This document shows, one piece after another, positions 1-11,330 of a stretch of 64,000 nucleotides of DNA. This DNA comes from Trichinella spiralis (Eukaryota; Nematoda; Enoplea; Trichinellida; Trichinellidae): assembly GCA_000181795.3 (NCBI GenBank), contig CM012954.1, positions 12,600,568 through 12,664,567 of the forward strand. The letters run 5' to 3'. Position numbers and translations under genes: made by a program. Each line of letters opens with the position of its first letter. Position 1 is the first letter of the stretch. Below the pieces are notes generated by a model. It searched no databases, was not told where the DNA came from, and saw nothing but the letters and a program-made list of their open reading frames with translations.

Positions 1-89
1 TCTTCTAAATGATTTGGTTTGGGAAATTTCCCGGCGCGAAGCCGAATACATATCCGACTACTGGCGCCAGTCAAAACACCTCACTACAT

Positions 90-135
<46 letters not shown>

Positions 136-200
136 GGTAATCAACGCGAGCTAATGACTCACGCTTACTGGGAATTCCTCGTTCAAGGGAAACAATTGCA
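1..200 (-). rRNA. 3' region of an 18S rRNA gene, truncated on its 5' side
   Basis: Read on the minus strand, this holds the near-universal small-subunit segment GTACACACCGCCCGTCGC at about 123-106. Upstream are the equally conserved CCTTGAACGAGGAATTCC-like and AGTAAGCGTGAGTC blocks. Downstream is a helix-44-like hairpin arm with a CGCGCCGG core. The gene should continue leftwards past position 1 to its 3' end. On the other side, similarity stops abruptly near 200, right after CATTGCAATTG, where a complete gene would carry about 1.5 kb more. The usually invariant GATTACGTCCCTGCCC reads GATTACCTCCCTGCCC here. A broken or inserted rDNA copy, an orphan fragment or an assembly junction are all possible; this is not evidence of a working gene. 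Confidence 0.85.
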
Positions 201-1046
201 ATGGAATTGAGTTCTTGAATGAAAAAGCATAGCTCTGAAAAGAATCTTAGCACAACATTATCCATAAAATAATTTGTGAAACAGCCATATTATAAAAAGT
301 AATTGAAGACAAATAACAGTGCATCTCATTGCCTCATATAGTATAGAAATTTGCAACTTACTTAATTCGATGGTTGGCATTTAATGTTGTCTCAAAAAAT
401 ACTTTTCGTTTTCAACGTACATCAGCATTGTGAGCTGCGTGGAACGCCTTCATAGCCACTTCAACCAACATGGGAGCCATCAGTACAAATTTCACGCGTC
501 TTCGATAGTTTTAACGTAATCCATTGCTAGCAAGAACTCAATACATACAGGTTTTTTTTCACACCACTCTTGGAACGCATTCACAACAAATCATTCTATC
601 ACTGTGGCAAGATATATTCAGAAACCAAAATTAATTGTGTTAACATAATCTGTTGTGATGAACAATAAGTATAGCACATACCGTTTGTGAGAACGCAATG
701 ATGCTAATTCGAACTGCGACAGTGGCAGGATACCGACTCTAATCCATTGCTTTCAAAAATAATATGACCAACTTCCATTATCACGGAGTAGCATCACCAA
801 GGACTTCATAATATGCTTCAATGACAACAAATATAAATTACTTACAATTCATAATCAGTAAAACTACACTGAGAAGACGGCGAACCGAACTAACGCGGTT
901 CATCATCAGGTGAGACTTTGTACTTCTTTGATATGATTATTATGAGGAATTATTATGAATAAAACATGCACTTACTGAATCAACACTGTGATGCCACATT
1001 TGGAATGTACTCATCGACAACTCAACGGCCAGAGTAGTAGTAACAA

Positions 1047-1385
1047 CTGATAAAACTAATCAGTTGTCCAAATCCAAGTGACAATACCGAGACGTCGAAA
1101 GCTAAGAAAGTTCACAACAGCAACAATGACAAAGAGACGGCGACTGAAAACAGCGTGAAAGTTGCCGATCGGAAGCGTGTCACATACGCAGACATGGCGA
1201 AGCTGGGCGTGGCAGAGAGGGCGGCAGGCTCGTCTAGCGACGCGACAACAGTCGTAAACGATGCGGCTCAGTTAACGACGCTGCCGACAACGCCAGCGCG
1301 GTTCCAGGCGAGGACAAACCGCGCCCTGCTGGCTCTCGTCCCACCAGCACCGCCAGCTCTCGTGTGTCGTCTCAGGACGTATTGA
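1047..1385 (+). other. Possible coding remnant, GC-richer open stretch
   Basis: One plus-strand frame is open from about 1047 to a TGA at 1383-1385. Composition is clearly more GC-rich than the surroundings. The translation is rich in Ala, Thr, Arg and Pro and includes DRKRVTYADMAKLGVAERAA. I recognise no family. There is no good start codon near the beginning, but a TAATCAG acceptor-like site sits at about 1061. It may be one exon of an unknown gene, a decayed retroelement gag-like piece, or chance. Confidence 0.2.
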
Positions 1386-2169
1386 AATCTTCCTGAATGC
1401 CACACCGAACAACAGTATCCCATGCGTGTAGTATTAATATAGATATATACAGTTTGTTTCTTTTCTATGTTTTTGTTTTGTTTTGATCGCTGAGCTGCTC
1501 GCGTCCATTTTTTTATGATCTACTATAGTAAGTTCCATCTGTGAGATACTGTTGGAAAGGATGCATTGGATGACTTTTAACGTTTCTTCTTCATCTGCTT
1601 GCCCACAACAGTTCTTTATTGCTGGCAGCTTTCAACTCTACTTTTTTCTTTTCTCATTTTCTTTGTTTTGTTATATTTCAACTTTGTACATTTCTCAGTT
1701 TGTTGGTTGTTTTGCATTCACAACAACAGCAACACAACAACAACAAGCTCAGGGATTGGAACAGATTCAGGAGGAAGACGACAAAGGAAAAAAGGCATCC
1801 ATTCTTTTTTGCCATTGCTATTAAGAAAAGATTCATTAAATTACTAATTTTTGTCATATCCTGTCTTCAACACATTTATACTAACTCGAACGAACATAGT
1901 AGCAGGAGTTAGGTATAAGGTAACCAAAACTGCTTGATTGCTCTGACGTATCTTAGGAAAAAACGAAAACCACAAACATACTTACTGTTGACGCACTACA
2001 CAGGCGAAGAGGACGGTATGGATTAGAACTCGACAAGAAGATTAACTAAAAATGTTAAATAAGTAAACAAATAAAATATTAAACTAGAAAATGAATAGAA
2101 TTTGAAAATGATTGATGCACTGTTATTCGTCTTCAATTACTTTTTATAATATGGCTGTTTCTTATAAGC

Positions 2170-2970
2170 TTCTATACAAATCGTATTTTCAGTTCATAGA
2201 AATTGTAATGGAGTCATAAACACAACAGTAACAATACTGCATTACTTACTTGTTGGGCACATATAATGAAAAGTGACAGTCAAATAATGAAATGTTTACA
2301 CATTTACAACCTTTTTATGTTGCGGCTCCATATTGATTGATGCAAATGGGAAATGTTCTAAATACTAAAACTGAATTAATGATATCTGAATATAATAAAA
2401 ACTTACATTCAGTATTTGGTTTGAGTATCTGAAAATTAGCAATAAAAATACAAATGGAGATACCCCTATTAGTTTGCGTTCACCTTATTTGTAAAGTCAT
2501 GCAAAAAAACATGCATAAAGTACCCGCACCACAATACCGAATGTGACTTACTGCTTGCTTCTTCATAGAGGGTATAAAAGAGCGGAATTATAGTTGACCA
2601 CGTAACGCCTGTTGACATTGCACTGAACGGAGCAACTAAATACGAACGAAGTACTCTGCGATGGTGTGCAGTAAGTAAATTATGCAAATAATATAGACTA
2701 CTATGCCCCAAGCAGAGCAACCTAATTCTCCTTCAGCTATAGCGCAGTAATATAATTATCAAGAACATGCTGAATACGTAATGTTATAACGCTTTTATTT
2801 ACACACCTTATATTATGTGAAATTTCATTCGTATGCAAATTTATTTCACTAACATTACATGAAAATCCGTTAACTTGTAGCAGTGAGAATTAACAAAACA
2901 TTACGGAAAAGACTATTCTTATTTTGAATTCATACGAATAGTACGTAAAGTTATCGAAATAGTAGTGACA
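2170..2970. repeat. Diverged tandem duplication, copy 1
   Basis: Pairs with the copy at about 3270-3985, at an offset of about 1.04-1.05 kb. Shared blocks, in the same order, include CTAAAACTGAATT (2365 and 3418), an ATTCAGyATTT block, and ATGCAAATTTATTTCACTA (2832 and 3871) followed by GAAAATCCGTTAA. Similarity is patchy: conserved islands in diverged sequence. On the minus strand, copy 1 has a 22-base segment flanked by AATTTTCAG and GTAAGT near 2405-2435. Confidence 0.6.
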
Positions 2971-3269
2971 TTATAGCATTGCTTACCTTTTTCCGTCAGT
3001 GAAGGAAAGGGAGCAGTCAGTCAGCAGTTGGGTAGGGCAGCTTATATTAGCTCTAAAAAATTATATTTCAAAAACAATGTTCGAATATAAAACATTGGGA
3101 TTATGAGCAACCGATCTATGATAATACTTACATGACAACTTAATATCGACGCTACAGTTGGGATCAAAGTGATACAGTGCAAATGCTGCCGCTAACCGAC
3201 AATCTTATTATTATTAAAGAATATTTTAAAATTAATAAACTGAAACTTCTGTGCATTTGAAATTGCTGT

Positions 3270-3985
3270 TCAATTTCATATTTTCAGAACCAAAAATTAA
3301 GCATTACTTCAAAAAAACTCTATCAGAATCTTTATGCTGCATAGCTGTCTCCTTGAATTACTTTCCGCAATCCCGTTGCTTCATATCGCTCGATGGAAAT
3401 ATAGAAATCTTTAAATTCTAAAACTGAATTGTATTATTGTAAATATTTCAAAATAAGCAGCTCAAATACGTACATGTTCCCATTCAGCATTTAGTAAGAA
3501 TAACTGAAAGAAGAGTAATTTTAATGGGGATGGACATTTGCAATGTCATGTAACGGGCAAGCATGCAATTCCCTCATCACAATATCAAATGCAACTATAA
3601 CTACTCATTCAAAGATAGCATTGAAGAGCGGAATTTTACTTGACAACGTGCTTTCATGGCAATAAACTGAGTAACTAAATATGAAGGCCCTGCTCTGAAG
3701 CAGAGGGCAATAAGTAAATAATGCAAATCAACATTCCACTACCTCAGGTGAAACAACCTAATTTTTCGTCCGTAATAGCGTAGCGTTACGTTCAGCAAAC
3801 AACTATATTAAATGACGACTGCTATTACGTTTTTATTTACACATCTCACATTATATGAAATGGCATCATTATGCAAATTTATTTCACTAAAATTAGACGA
3901 AAATCCGTTAAGCAGAAGCATCGGAAATTACAAATAATAATTTCAAATACAATTGCGCTAACCGAGCTTATCTACTTGAAAGTAT
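3270..3985. repeat. Diverged tandem duplication, copy 2
   Basis: Second copy of the unit at about 2170-2970, with the same order of conserved islands. The minus-strand acceptor/donor pair is retained as CTTTCAG ... GTACGT around 3473-3508, with a segment of about 30 bases between. Other parts have drifted: the ATTACTTAC of copy 1 near 2243 corresponds to ATTACTTCA here. Confidence 0.6.
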
Positions 3986-6299
3986 GATGGGATGCTATCA
4001 ATTACACAGTATAAAAAATACTTTTGCTATAAAAGAGAATCGAAGTATAATAAATTGCTTTTAGTAGAAGAAAAATAAAAATACGTGATAAATTTTGAGA
4101 TTTATAATTACTTTAGGTAGAAGTAGAAAAGTTTCATGGTAAACATTACAATAAAAACAGTGTAGTGCTAATTGTGAAATGTAGATAAAATGAAGAAAAA
4201 ACATCCGTGGTTCAGTTTCAAACCCGCAATGAATAGTTAGTGTTACAGTTCATACCATTTTTAATTACATTTAGTAAAAAGTAATACACAATCAGGTGTG
4301 AATAAAAAAATAAATGATTCAAACTTCACCATTTTGAAAACAATTAAGCAAAAGAACTCCCTCAGCAAAATAACTTAATTTTTTACTAAAGATGGAAAAG
4401 ATATCTGCTACTAAAAATTTTAATATAAAATTCTGCTATTTGGTGATGTTGGTCTTTTCTATGTGAAAGAATCACCGGTCCACAATAGTTGAGAAGGATG
4501 TTATGATTTATCCACAGCACAATGGCTGAACGTTCTCCGTTCAGGTAAAAATGGCTTTGGGTGGGGGGGAGGAAGGAGGCAGAAGAGACAGATGAGGGCG
4601 ATCCCTCTTCCTCTTGGAGCCCTTAACAGGTCAATGATGGATGTCGTCTGTCAGGAGGAACAGATAGGGGAAATAAGGGAAAACGGTAGGAGGGAGAATT
4701 AGCATGATAGAATAGGTAAATGCTGTTAGAAAGGATATCGCCTTCCTTCACCCAACCAAGGCGCATAATAATCAGGCTCTGTCTTCAATTTATCAGTATT
4801 CACATCTGTAAAGGTGTAGGTATTTTCGAATGATGGGAAAAAAGTACACTTTTAAGTATTAGCGTTTTTCACAAAGTGATATCATAGGAGCTGTCGCATC
4901 AAACTGCTGCATCATTTAAACTTCATTATATCTTATTATTTCATATAAAAAAGTTAAAATTTAAGCAATAACATCAACTGAGAAAAAAAAGGACAACAAG
5001 TGTTTGAAAGAAAGAAAAGTAAGTTAAAGCCAGCAAAGATGTAAACCTTCATACCTGAGAAATGGCATGCTGGTGATGAGGAATGAAACAAACGTAGAGC
5101 CCTGAAATTATCCATCCGCTGGTCATTGATTTGATCGTATCTTCAGCCAAATATGCACAACCATATTCGTTGAAGTGAAACACCAGAAATGAGCAAATTG
5201 CCCTGCTTAGCAGTTAGACGGTTATTCTTGAGCGAATAATTATATAATAATCGCCCAAGAATAAACAGAGCTTTAAATAGGAAATCGCTTCCGGATCTGA
5301 ATGGCACAAAGTGCTTTCAGTAGAATGCCGTTGGCAGTGTTCATCATCAAATTATCATAAAGTTACTTTGTTGACCTGGAAATGCACATTTGTTTGTTTG
5401 GCGTGATTTAGGGGACTTTGTTAGCATGGTGCTCGAAGTTTATCTTGTAATATTTTGAAGACTTAGTCTCGACCATTAGTGGAAGATCACTGACTTTGGC
5501 TAAATCAGCTTCCTGAAACTTGGATTTTTCAGTTTCGTTGAAAATTTGGATTGGAATGAAAAACTAAACAAGAATAATAACAAGAATAAACTAAACAAGG
5601 TCTTAGTGTAGTCTTACTTATAGAACTGAAATGAAAGTAATTGAAACTTTCTGAAGAAAATTTTCATAATGCAAAAACAAAGAATGTTGGTCATGCAATT
5701 TATTTTTTGCATTTTTATGGTTTTCTAATAAATTGACTGATTTTTAATAGATTCATTTATGAAAAAAATTTGAACCTGCTTTGCAAATGTTTTCAAGTAA
5801 TATTGAACCAGCAGTTTATAAGAAGACCAAACTTTCTGCTCTGAGCATAACTGAATGCAGTGTTTTTAATTCAATAAACATCTTTCTATGTGTACATTAA
5901 AAAGAACCTAAAATTTATTTCTATTTTCAGTGTTGAAATCATTATAATAGTAGTAAAAAAATAATATAGACTGAAATTTGAACAATATTTGAAAGTAAAT
6001 AATAATGTTGTTGAATAAATGAATTTTGAATTGCAGCTGCTCAAATGTCTAATCGATCGATGTCTATCGAAAACAATTATTATAATAAATAACATAATAA
6101 TTTGATTATTAGCACAATATTCTACGACTTCCAAGGCATGTTGCCGTAGAGACAAATTTCTAGAGATTCTTTTACGGCGTTGAATGTCGTACTTTTGCGG
6201 TCGTAATTAGTTTAACACTGCTGTTACTTTATATAGCAAATCTCGTTACTTTGGTCAAGTAAACGGCTACTGATAGAGCAAGAGTTTTACAAAAGACTG

Positions 6300-6760
6300 A
6301 TTTGCACATTTGAAACCCTCACGCAGTGCTATTCGACATAAATCAGCTGCATTAAAACTTAACGTTTAATCACGTTTATTCATGAAAAAAATTTTAAATC
6401 TCATCTTAATCAACAATGTAACTAATTAAATGCTAACTATTTAAAATGGACACTAATCTGATATATTAAATTATCATAAATGTATGAATTCTTTTTTATA
6501 AGAAAAGCTAATTATTGTATATTTGGAAAAATTGCATGCAACAAACTGTTCGTTAATTGAAAAGCAAATTTTCAAAAAAAAAACTACGACATTGTGTGTA
6601 TCCGCAGTTGTATATTATTTAGTAATTGCACTAAATTACAAATTCAGTATCACTTTAAACTATGTTTCATTTGACGATCAAAATAAAAAGAATACAACTT
6701 ACCAAAAAAATCTTCTTCTCTTCGTTGATGCCAATTTATGGTTTTTTGGAATTTTTCTTG
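6300..6760. repeat. Second diverged tandem duplication, copy 1
   Basis: Pairs with about 6955-7400, at an offset of about 0.65 kb. Shared islands in order: a TTTGCAyA/TTGAAA block, ACGCAGTGC, ATTTTAAATyTCATCT, AACTGTTCGTTAAyTGA-like, and an ACAACTTACyAAAA block (a minus-strand GTAAGTTGT donor). No ORF is conserved between the copies. Confidence 0.5.
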
Positions 6761-6954
6761 AATCAAGATGAATGAATCATTTTCAGGAAATGAATGTAAT
6801 ACAAACAAAAGAGAATAATTTATCTTTCACAAATGCTCGTCCATCTTTCCATTGAAAGCAAAGTATTGCATCAAATAAAAGTTCACTGAGGGAACATTAT
6901 CGGACGATACTGCAAGTCACGTCAGTTATTGATAACACAAACATTTCAGAGGAA

Positions 6955-7400
6955 ATTTATTTGCATAATTGAAAAGCAACCGTTACGCAGTGCAGCGTTA
7001 TTTGATCTAGCCTAACTCCACTGAACCATAACGGTGAATTATTCACTTCTTTGTTCTGAAAATAATTTTAAATTTCATCTCGACAATGCGACTGAAGAAC
7101 TAATTAATTAATTAATTACAATGAACAGATAAAACATTTTACAAATATCTCATTTGTAATAAATTATTATAATTATAAAACATGTCAAAGTAATAATTTA
7201 TAAACCGTTCGTTAACTGAGGCATGACATTGTGCAAAATTATAAAAATTGCATTATTTACTCATGCTAGTAAATTACAGACACAATATTTATTTTCAGAT
7301 CTGTTTTTAATCAATTAAAAAGTAATTCGGCAAAATCACAACTTACTAAAATATACGTATTCTAATCGTTTGAATGCACCTTCTTTTATTGCTACTTTAT
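6955..7400. repeat. Second diverged tandem duplication, copy 2
   Basis: Partner of the segment at about 6300-6760. It keeps ACGCAGTGC near 6994, AATTTTAAATTTCATCT near 7065, ACCGTTCGTTAACTGA near 7203 and ACAACTTACTAAAA near 7340. Sequence between these islands differs substantially. Confidence 0.5.
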
Positions 7401-8228
7401 TGAATTACCACCATGATGTGGAAATGAATAGAAGAAATCAAATCTGTCATTATAAACGTATCCGGCTTTCCATTGAAACGTCATTATTGAGTTGCCACCA
7501 AACGGTTAGTCAACAATTGGTTGAAATGAAGCACAAAAGCTAAGAAATATAATTCGCGTATAAATTTGCATTAGGCTTCTTTATATTGATTATTAAAACC
7601 GAATAGTCCAATGTGACTGAGGAAGTAAGTATTCGGAAAAGAGAAAATATGAAAGTGAACAATTTATGACAATTTACAGAAAAAAGCAACAACTAAGATA
7701 ATAATATATCCAAAGTTATTTCGCTGTCAATTATTTCTTAGGATTTATCTCAATTTGCATAATAAATCGCCAGTAAAGAAAGATCACTTACGACGAGCAC
7801 AAGTTTTGCTTTCTGTTCATTTCACTGACCCAAAAGAGAATATTTTTTAATTGGGTAACTTGTACATACCGTGTTGTGTTGCGTTGTGTTGTTGGATGGA
7901 GCATCGGAGTTGTTCAAATCATGGACGTGGAATGTAGTACGTACATTGCGTATCTATTTATTCAATGTCACATTAAAATGCAACTACAGCTTCAACTAAA
8001 AGAAATGCTTTACCAGAAAAAATATAAATGTAAATATAAATGTTGTATTTATTAAAATTAAAATTAAAAATAAATAAGAACTTATCATCAATAGCAAATA
8101 GATTCAGATGCTGTGAGATGAACAACAGTTTGTTAAAAAGTTACAACAATCCTTACTATACATATATATTGTCCATGTTGAATTGAACTGAAGGCACATT
8201 GAAACGAATACTCGCCAAAAGCGGATAC

Positions 8229-8248
8229 TGTGTGTGTGTGTGTGTGTG
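8229..8248. repeat. (TG)10 microsatellite
   Basis: Ten perfect TG units about 90 bases 3' of the globin stop codon, closely followed by TA-rich sequence at 8263-8290. Confidence 0.9.
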
Positions 8249-8337
8249 ACAAGGGAAGAAATATATATATACATATATATATGTATATAAAGGAAAAAAA
8301 TCGCAATAAAATCCATCCCATCCCAGGATGAAAATAA

Positions 8338-9275
8338 TCATCGGTAATCTTTGTTGTCTTTCACATTGCGCCGGCATATGCGCTTGCGCTTTGTTGACGT
8401 GTAGCCGAGCTGCATGTGACTGATCACAAAATAGACAAACCTGAACCATATGCTTTTTGCCCGGTAACGTTTGAAAGCTTTCAACGGCAAATCGTCAACA
8501 AGATGAAGCATGGCGTCGCCGAAAACGTTCCAATATTTCGGATCAAAATTACGACGAGTGTAAAAGCTGTGCTGACATCCGAAAGCGATCATCAACTGTG
8601 CCAGTTGTTCATTGTCATAACTGAGGGAGTTAATAATCATGTCAATTGTATCCTATAAAAAATAAAAGACACAAAATAATAAAAAATAAAAAATCTCAAA
8701 ATTCAACTTTTTACGCATATGTTTTATATGTATATAGAATAAAAAAAAAGAGGAATAAATAAAAGTTTCCATTAATTTGATATTCATTTTTGAAATTTCC
8801 AATGACAAAGTGGTCGAGAATTTGGAAGAGAACAAGTTAATTGAAGAATTTAAAAAATTGATAAATTTACACAAAAAAATCATGCTGAAGAAATTATTTG
8901 GAATAAAATTATTAATTTGCTTGCCTGTAAAATTAGCATGTGCTTGCGCATTCGTTCGTCGATTAGTGCTTTCTCGTCGGAAACTTTGGCCAAGCCGAAA
9001 AAGCGTTTGATTTCTGGACAAGTGGCGAAAATGATTTGGAAAAGCTTCGCCGACGCCAGACCCTGATGCACTTGCTTCATCTGCTTCCAAAGCCAACGCA
9101 GAAGTTTCAACTCGCCGGCAGAAAGGCTGAATCGGAGATTTTCTTTGGGCGCGAAGCGGTTCTGCTTCAAAGTTTCCACTTTCATCTTGTTGAAATACTG
9201 TGGATGACTTTGTTCGATGGACAAATTTGGACTTCCACGACTTGGCTGGTTGCATGTAGTGAAACAGGAACCCAT
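8338..9275 (-). CDS. Globin with N-terminal myristoylation motif
   Basis: A 221-residue protein from two exons, 9275-8925 and 8652-8338. The second half shows globin-fold features: helix A/B pattern around LSAGELKLLRWLWKQM (51-66), KRFFGL (90-95) at the CD corner, distal His112 at E7 and proximal His145 at F8 in the LMIAFGCQH segment. The family binds haem; C. elegans has many such globins, often neuronal. The ATG at 9275 is chosen because it creates MGSCFTTC. That fits the MGxxxS/T N-myristoylation signal, with Cys4 and Cys8 as palmitoylation candidates, so a membrane-anchored globin is inferred. The frame stays open further upstream to 9374, but without homology. The intron (8924-8653) starts CAG/GCAAGC, a GC-AG intron; the splice keeps helix E in frame. 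Exact substrate or signalling role is unknown. Confidence 0.85.
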
Positions 9276-11330
9276 GACGGTCGGGAACCCCAGGAAGCCT
9301 CGTTGTTGTCGTAAGTTGTCGTTGTCGTCGGCCTGGCAAGGCCACACAAGTCGAGGTACGAGCTTTTCACACAAGGCGGGGCAACGTCAGACTAGGAACA
9401 ATGGGCCAGAAATGAACCGGCAGACCAAAGAAAAATTGATCGACAAATTTTGGCCAATAGAAAAATCCCTCATCGAACCAGTGTAGCAATTGAACATCCA
9501 AATTCACAATTGAACTTATCCGATTTAATTATGCAACTCAGAAGATGCACGCGAGCGGCATTATACATACATGTATATATATATTTGGTGAAAATTTTGT
9601 TTGCACCATCACGTTCAGCATCATCAACTTCAGCATCACAGTTGAGCGTCAAATTTTCCACGCTGGTTGACAAAACGATTTGCAAAGAGACAATAATAAA
9701 AGTAGAATAAATAAAATAAAACAAAACACATAATCATATTTTCTTATCATTTATCGTTTAAATATCCAGTCATTGCTAACTGAAAATGACTGACGATCGA
9801 TGAAGCTGTGAAATTAGTTGAAAATCCATCAACAACAACAACAACAACTAAATCCGTGCAAAACTGTCTTTCTGGATTTCACACTCCGACTGCCCCGCCC
9901 CCCTCTGAGAATAATAATACACGCTCCGCTGTTCACCGAAAAGCCGACCAGTTGACGTTGACGCTGTCGCTGCTAACAAGAAAGCTGGTAGAAAAGATGG
10001 CTGTTTATTGGTTTGAAAATTTTGAAACTTTGAAAATCACATTTTCCCATCAAAACAGCTTCTTCCTTGCTTGCCTTGTTATTTGATTTTCAGTTTTTCA
10101 CTAAAATTTTGTTGTTCAAATTTTTACAATAAATAATTTCATTTGTCATCTTTTGTTTTTTCCATATCAGAAGAATTACATCTGCTTTGATATTCAAATT
10201 TGCATTGAAAAAAAAAAGAAAATCCAACGAACACTACAATAATTTGTTCTGATATTTGACAAAAAAAGTAAAAAGTAATCTGAAAATTAACGCTGTTTCC
10301 TGAATTTCATTATTATAATTTCATATTCAACAGAATAAATTAAAAATAGTAAACTTTTCATTTGCAACAATGATAAATTGATAAAAATTATCCAACTTAC
10401 ATGATTTTCCCTTGATCAACTGCACACACACGGTCGGTCGGTCTTAATGGTTGCTTTCCATTCCAACCAACGTGCAACAATTAGCCAACATTTCACGCCG
10501 ATAAACCAACAAACAAATAAATGACTTGAAAAGCATTTTATTATCCTCTTTGGATTATGCAAATTTTCTTCTCCTTTTCCAAAACAGCAATTTGCTCTTC
10601 TCCAGTGTTGATCAAGTGAAAATTACAACTTATCAACATCATTGAAATAAAGTCTGATTCGACGACATTCTGTTTTCAATCAATCAATACTACTAAACGT
10701 ATGTATGCCTGTTGCAAAGCAATTTTTTCTTCATAATCAAATTCAACAATTTCAATATCACTTTCTTCTGTCAAACATTCATAACTGTAAACAAATAAAT
10801 AAACAACTGAATTCTGTATCATGTGGAAATTTTTAAAAAAAGGCACATTTTCAATTTCAGCAAACAAAACTGCGCGACTATCGATCGCATTGGTTCGTTC
10901 GATGTCATCAATAAACGAATAAACAAGTAACAATATTAAAAAAGTTGAGAAAAAAAAGCGAAAATTAAAAATTATAATAAAATATTCAACTAATTCTCCG
11001 TACAGATGTGAGAGGAGGATAATTTAACGGCCAAATAAAAAACAAACAAGCAAACAGTAAACGTTAATAATTATCACAATCATCATCAATCGATCGATCA
11101 AAATGACGTCGAAAAAAAATTGATCAGATCAATCCGAGAGACGAAACAAGCTCAGACCCTTCCATCATCGATCGAATGAAAAGGCAAGGCAATGAAGAAG
11201 AGCAATATAAATGTGGAGAAAAAATTTTTTTCTGGAAAAACAGACAATAGAGGCCAGAAGGGATAGGAAACCAAAAAAAAAGAAAAAAAGAATGGATAAT
11301 GACCAGCCAGTAATTTTTTTTCAACCCTAT
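9276..11330. other. Globin upstream and intergenic region
   Basis: About 2 kb between the globin start and the intersectin stop. It holds GC-richer sequence up to about 9400 (probably the globin leader), a (CAA)n stretch near 9829-9847 and otherwise AT-rich DNA. The only possible coding segment is at 10676-10797 on the minus strand (separate entry). Confidence 0.5.
10676..10797 (-). other. Possible terminal exon of an unknown gene
   Basis: After a good acceptor (TTGTTTACAG) on the minus strand, an open frame runs to a TGA at 10678-10676 and encodes an acidic tail containing LTEESDIEIVEFDYEEK. I could not find an upstream exon with a start codon or match a family. The whole frame stays open further upstream to about 10930. 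Chance remains likely. Confidence 0.2.

Larger units (their letters stand above)
201..8337. other. 8 kb stretch without a recognisable protein gene
   Basis: AT-rich sequence with short random-looking ORFs in all frames and nothing that resembles a known protein family. It contains two pairs of diverged tandem duplications (listed separately), a small GC-richer open stretch at 1047-1385, and about a dozen minus-strand GTAAGT-type donors. Some of these donors lie just 20-30 bases downstream of TTTCAG-like acceptors, as if very small exons of a minus-strand transcript. A (TG)10 run sits at 8229-8248. I cannot assign a function. Confidence 0.6.

Noticed and set aside
1552..1912. Three overlapping plus-strand ORFs of 82-97 residues
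   Set aside because: Phe/Ser-rich translations from T-rich DNA in all three frames; typical of chance in this composition.
9450..10086. Plus-strand ORFs upstream of the globin
   Set aside because: Low-complexity (Thr and Ser runs), no homology, and probably globin leader sequence on the other strand.
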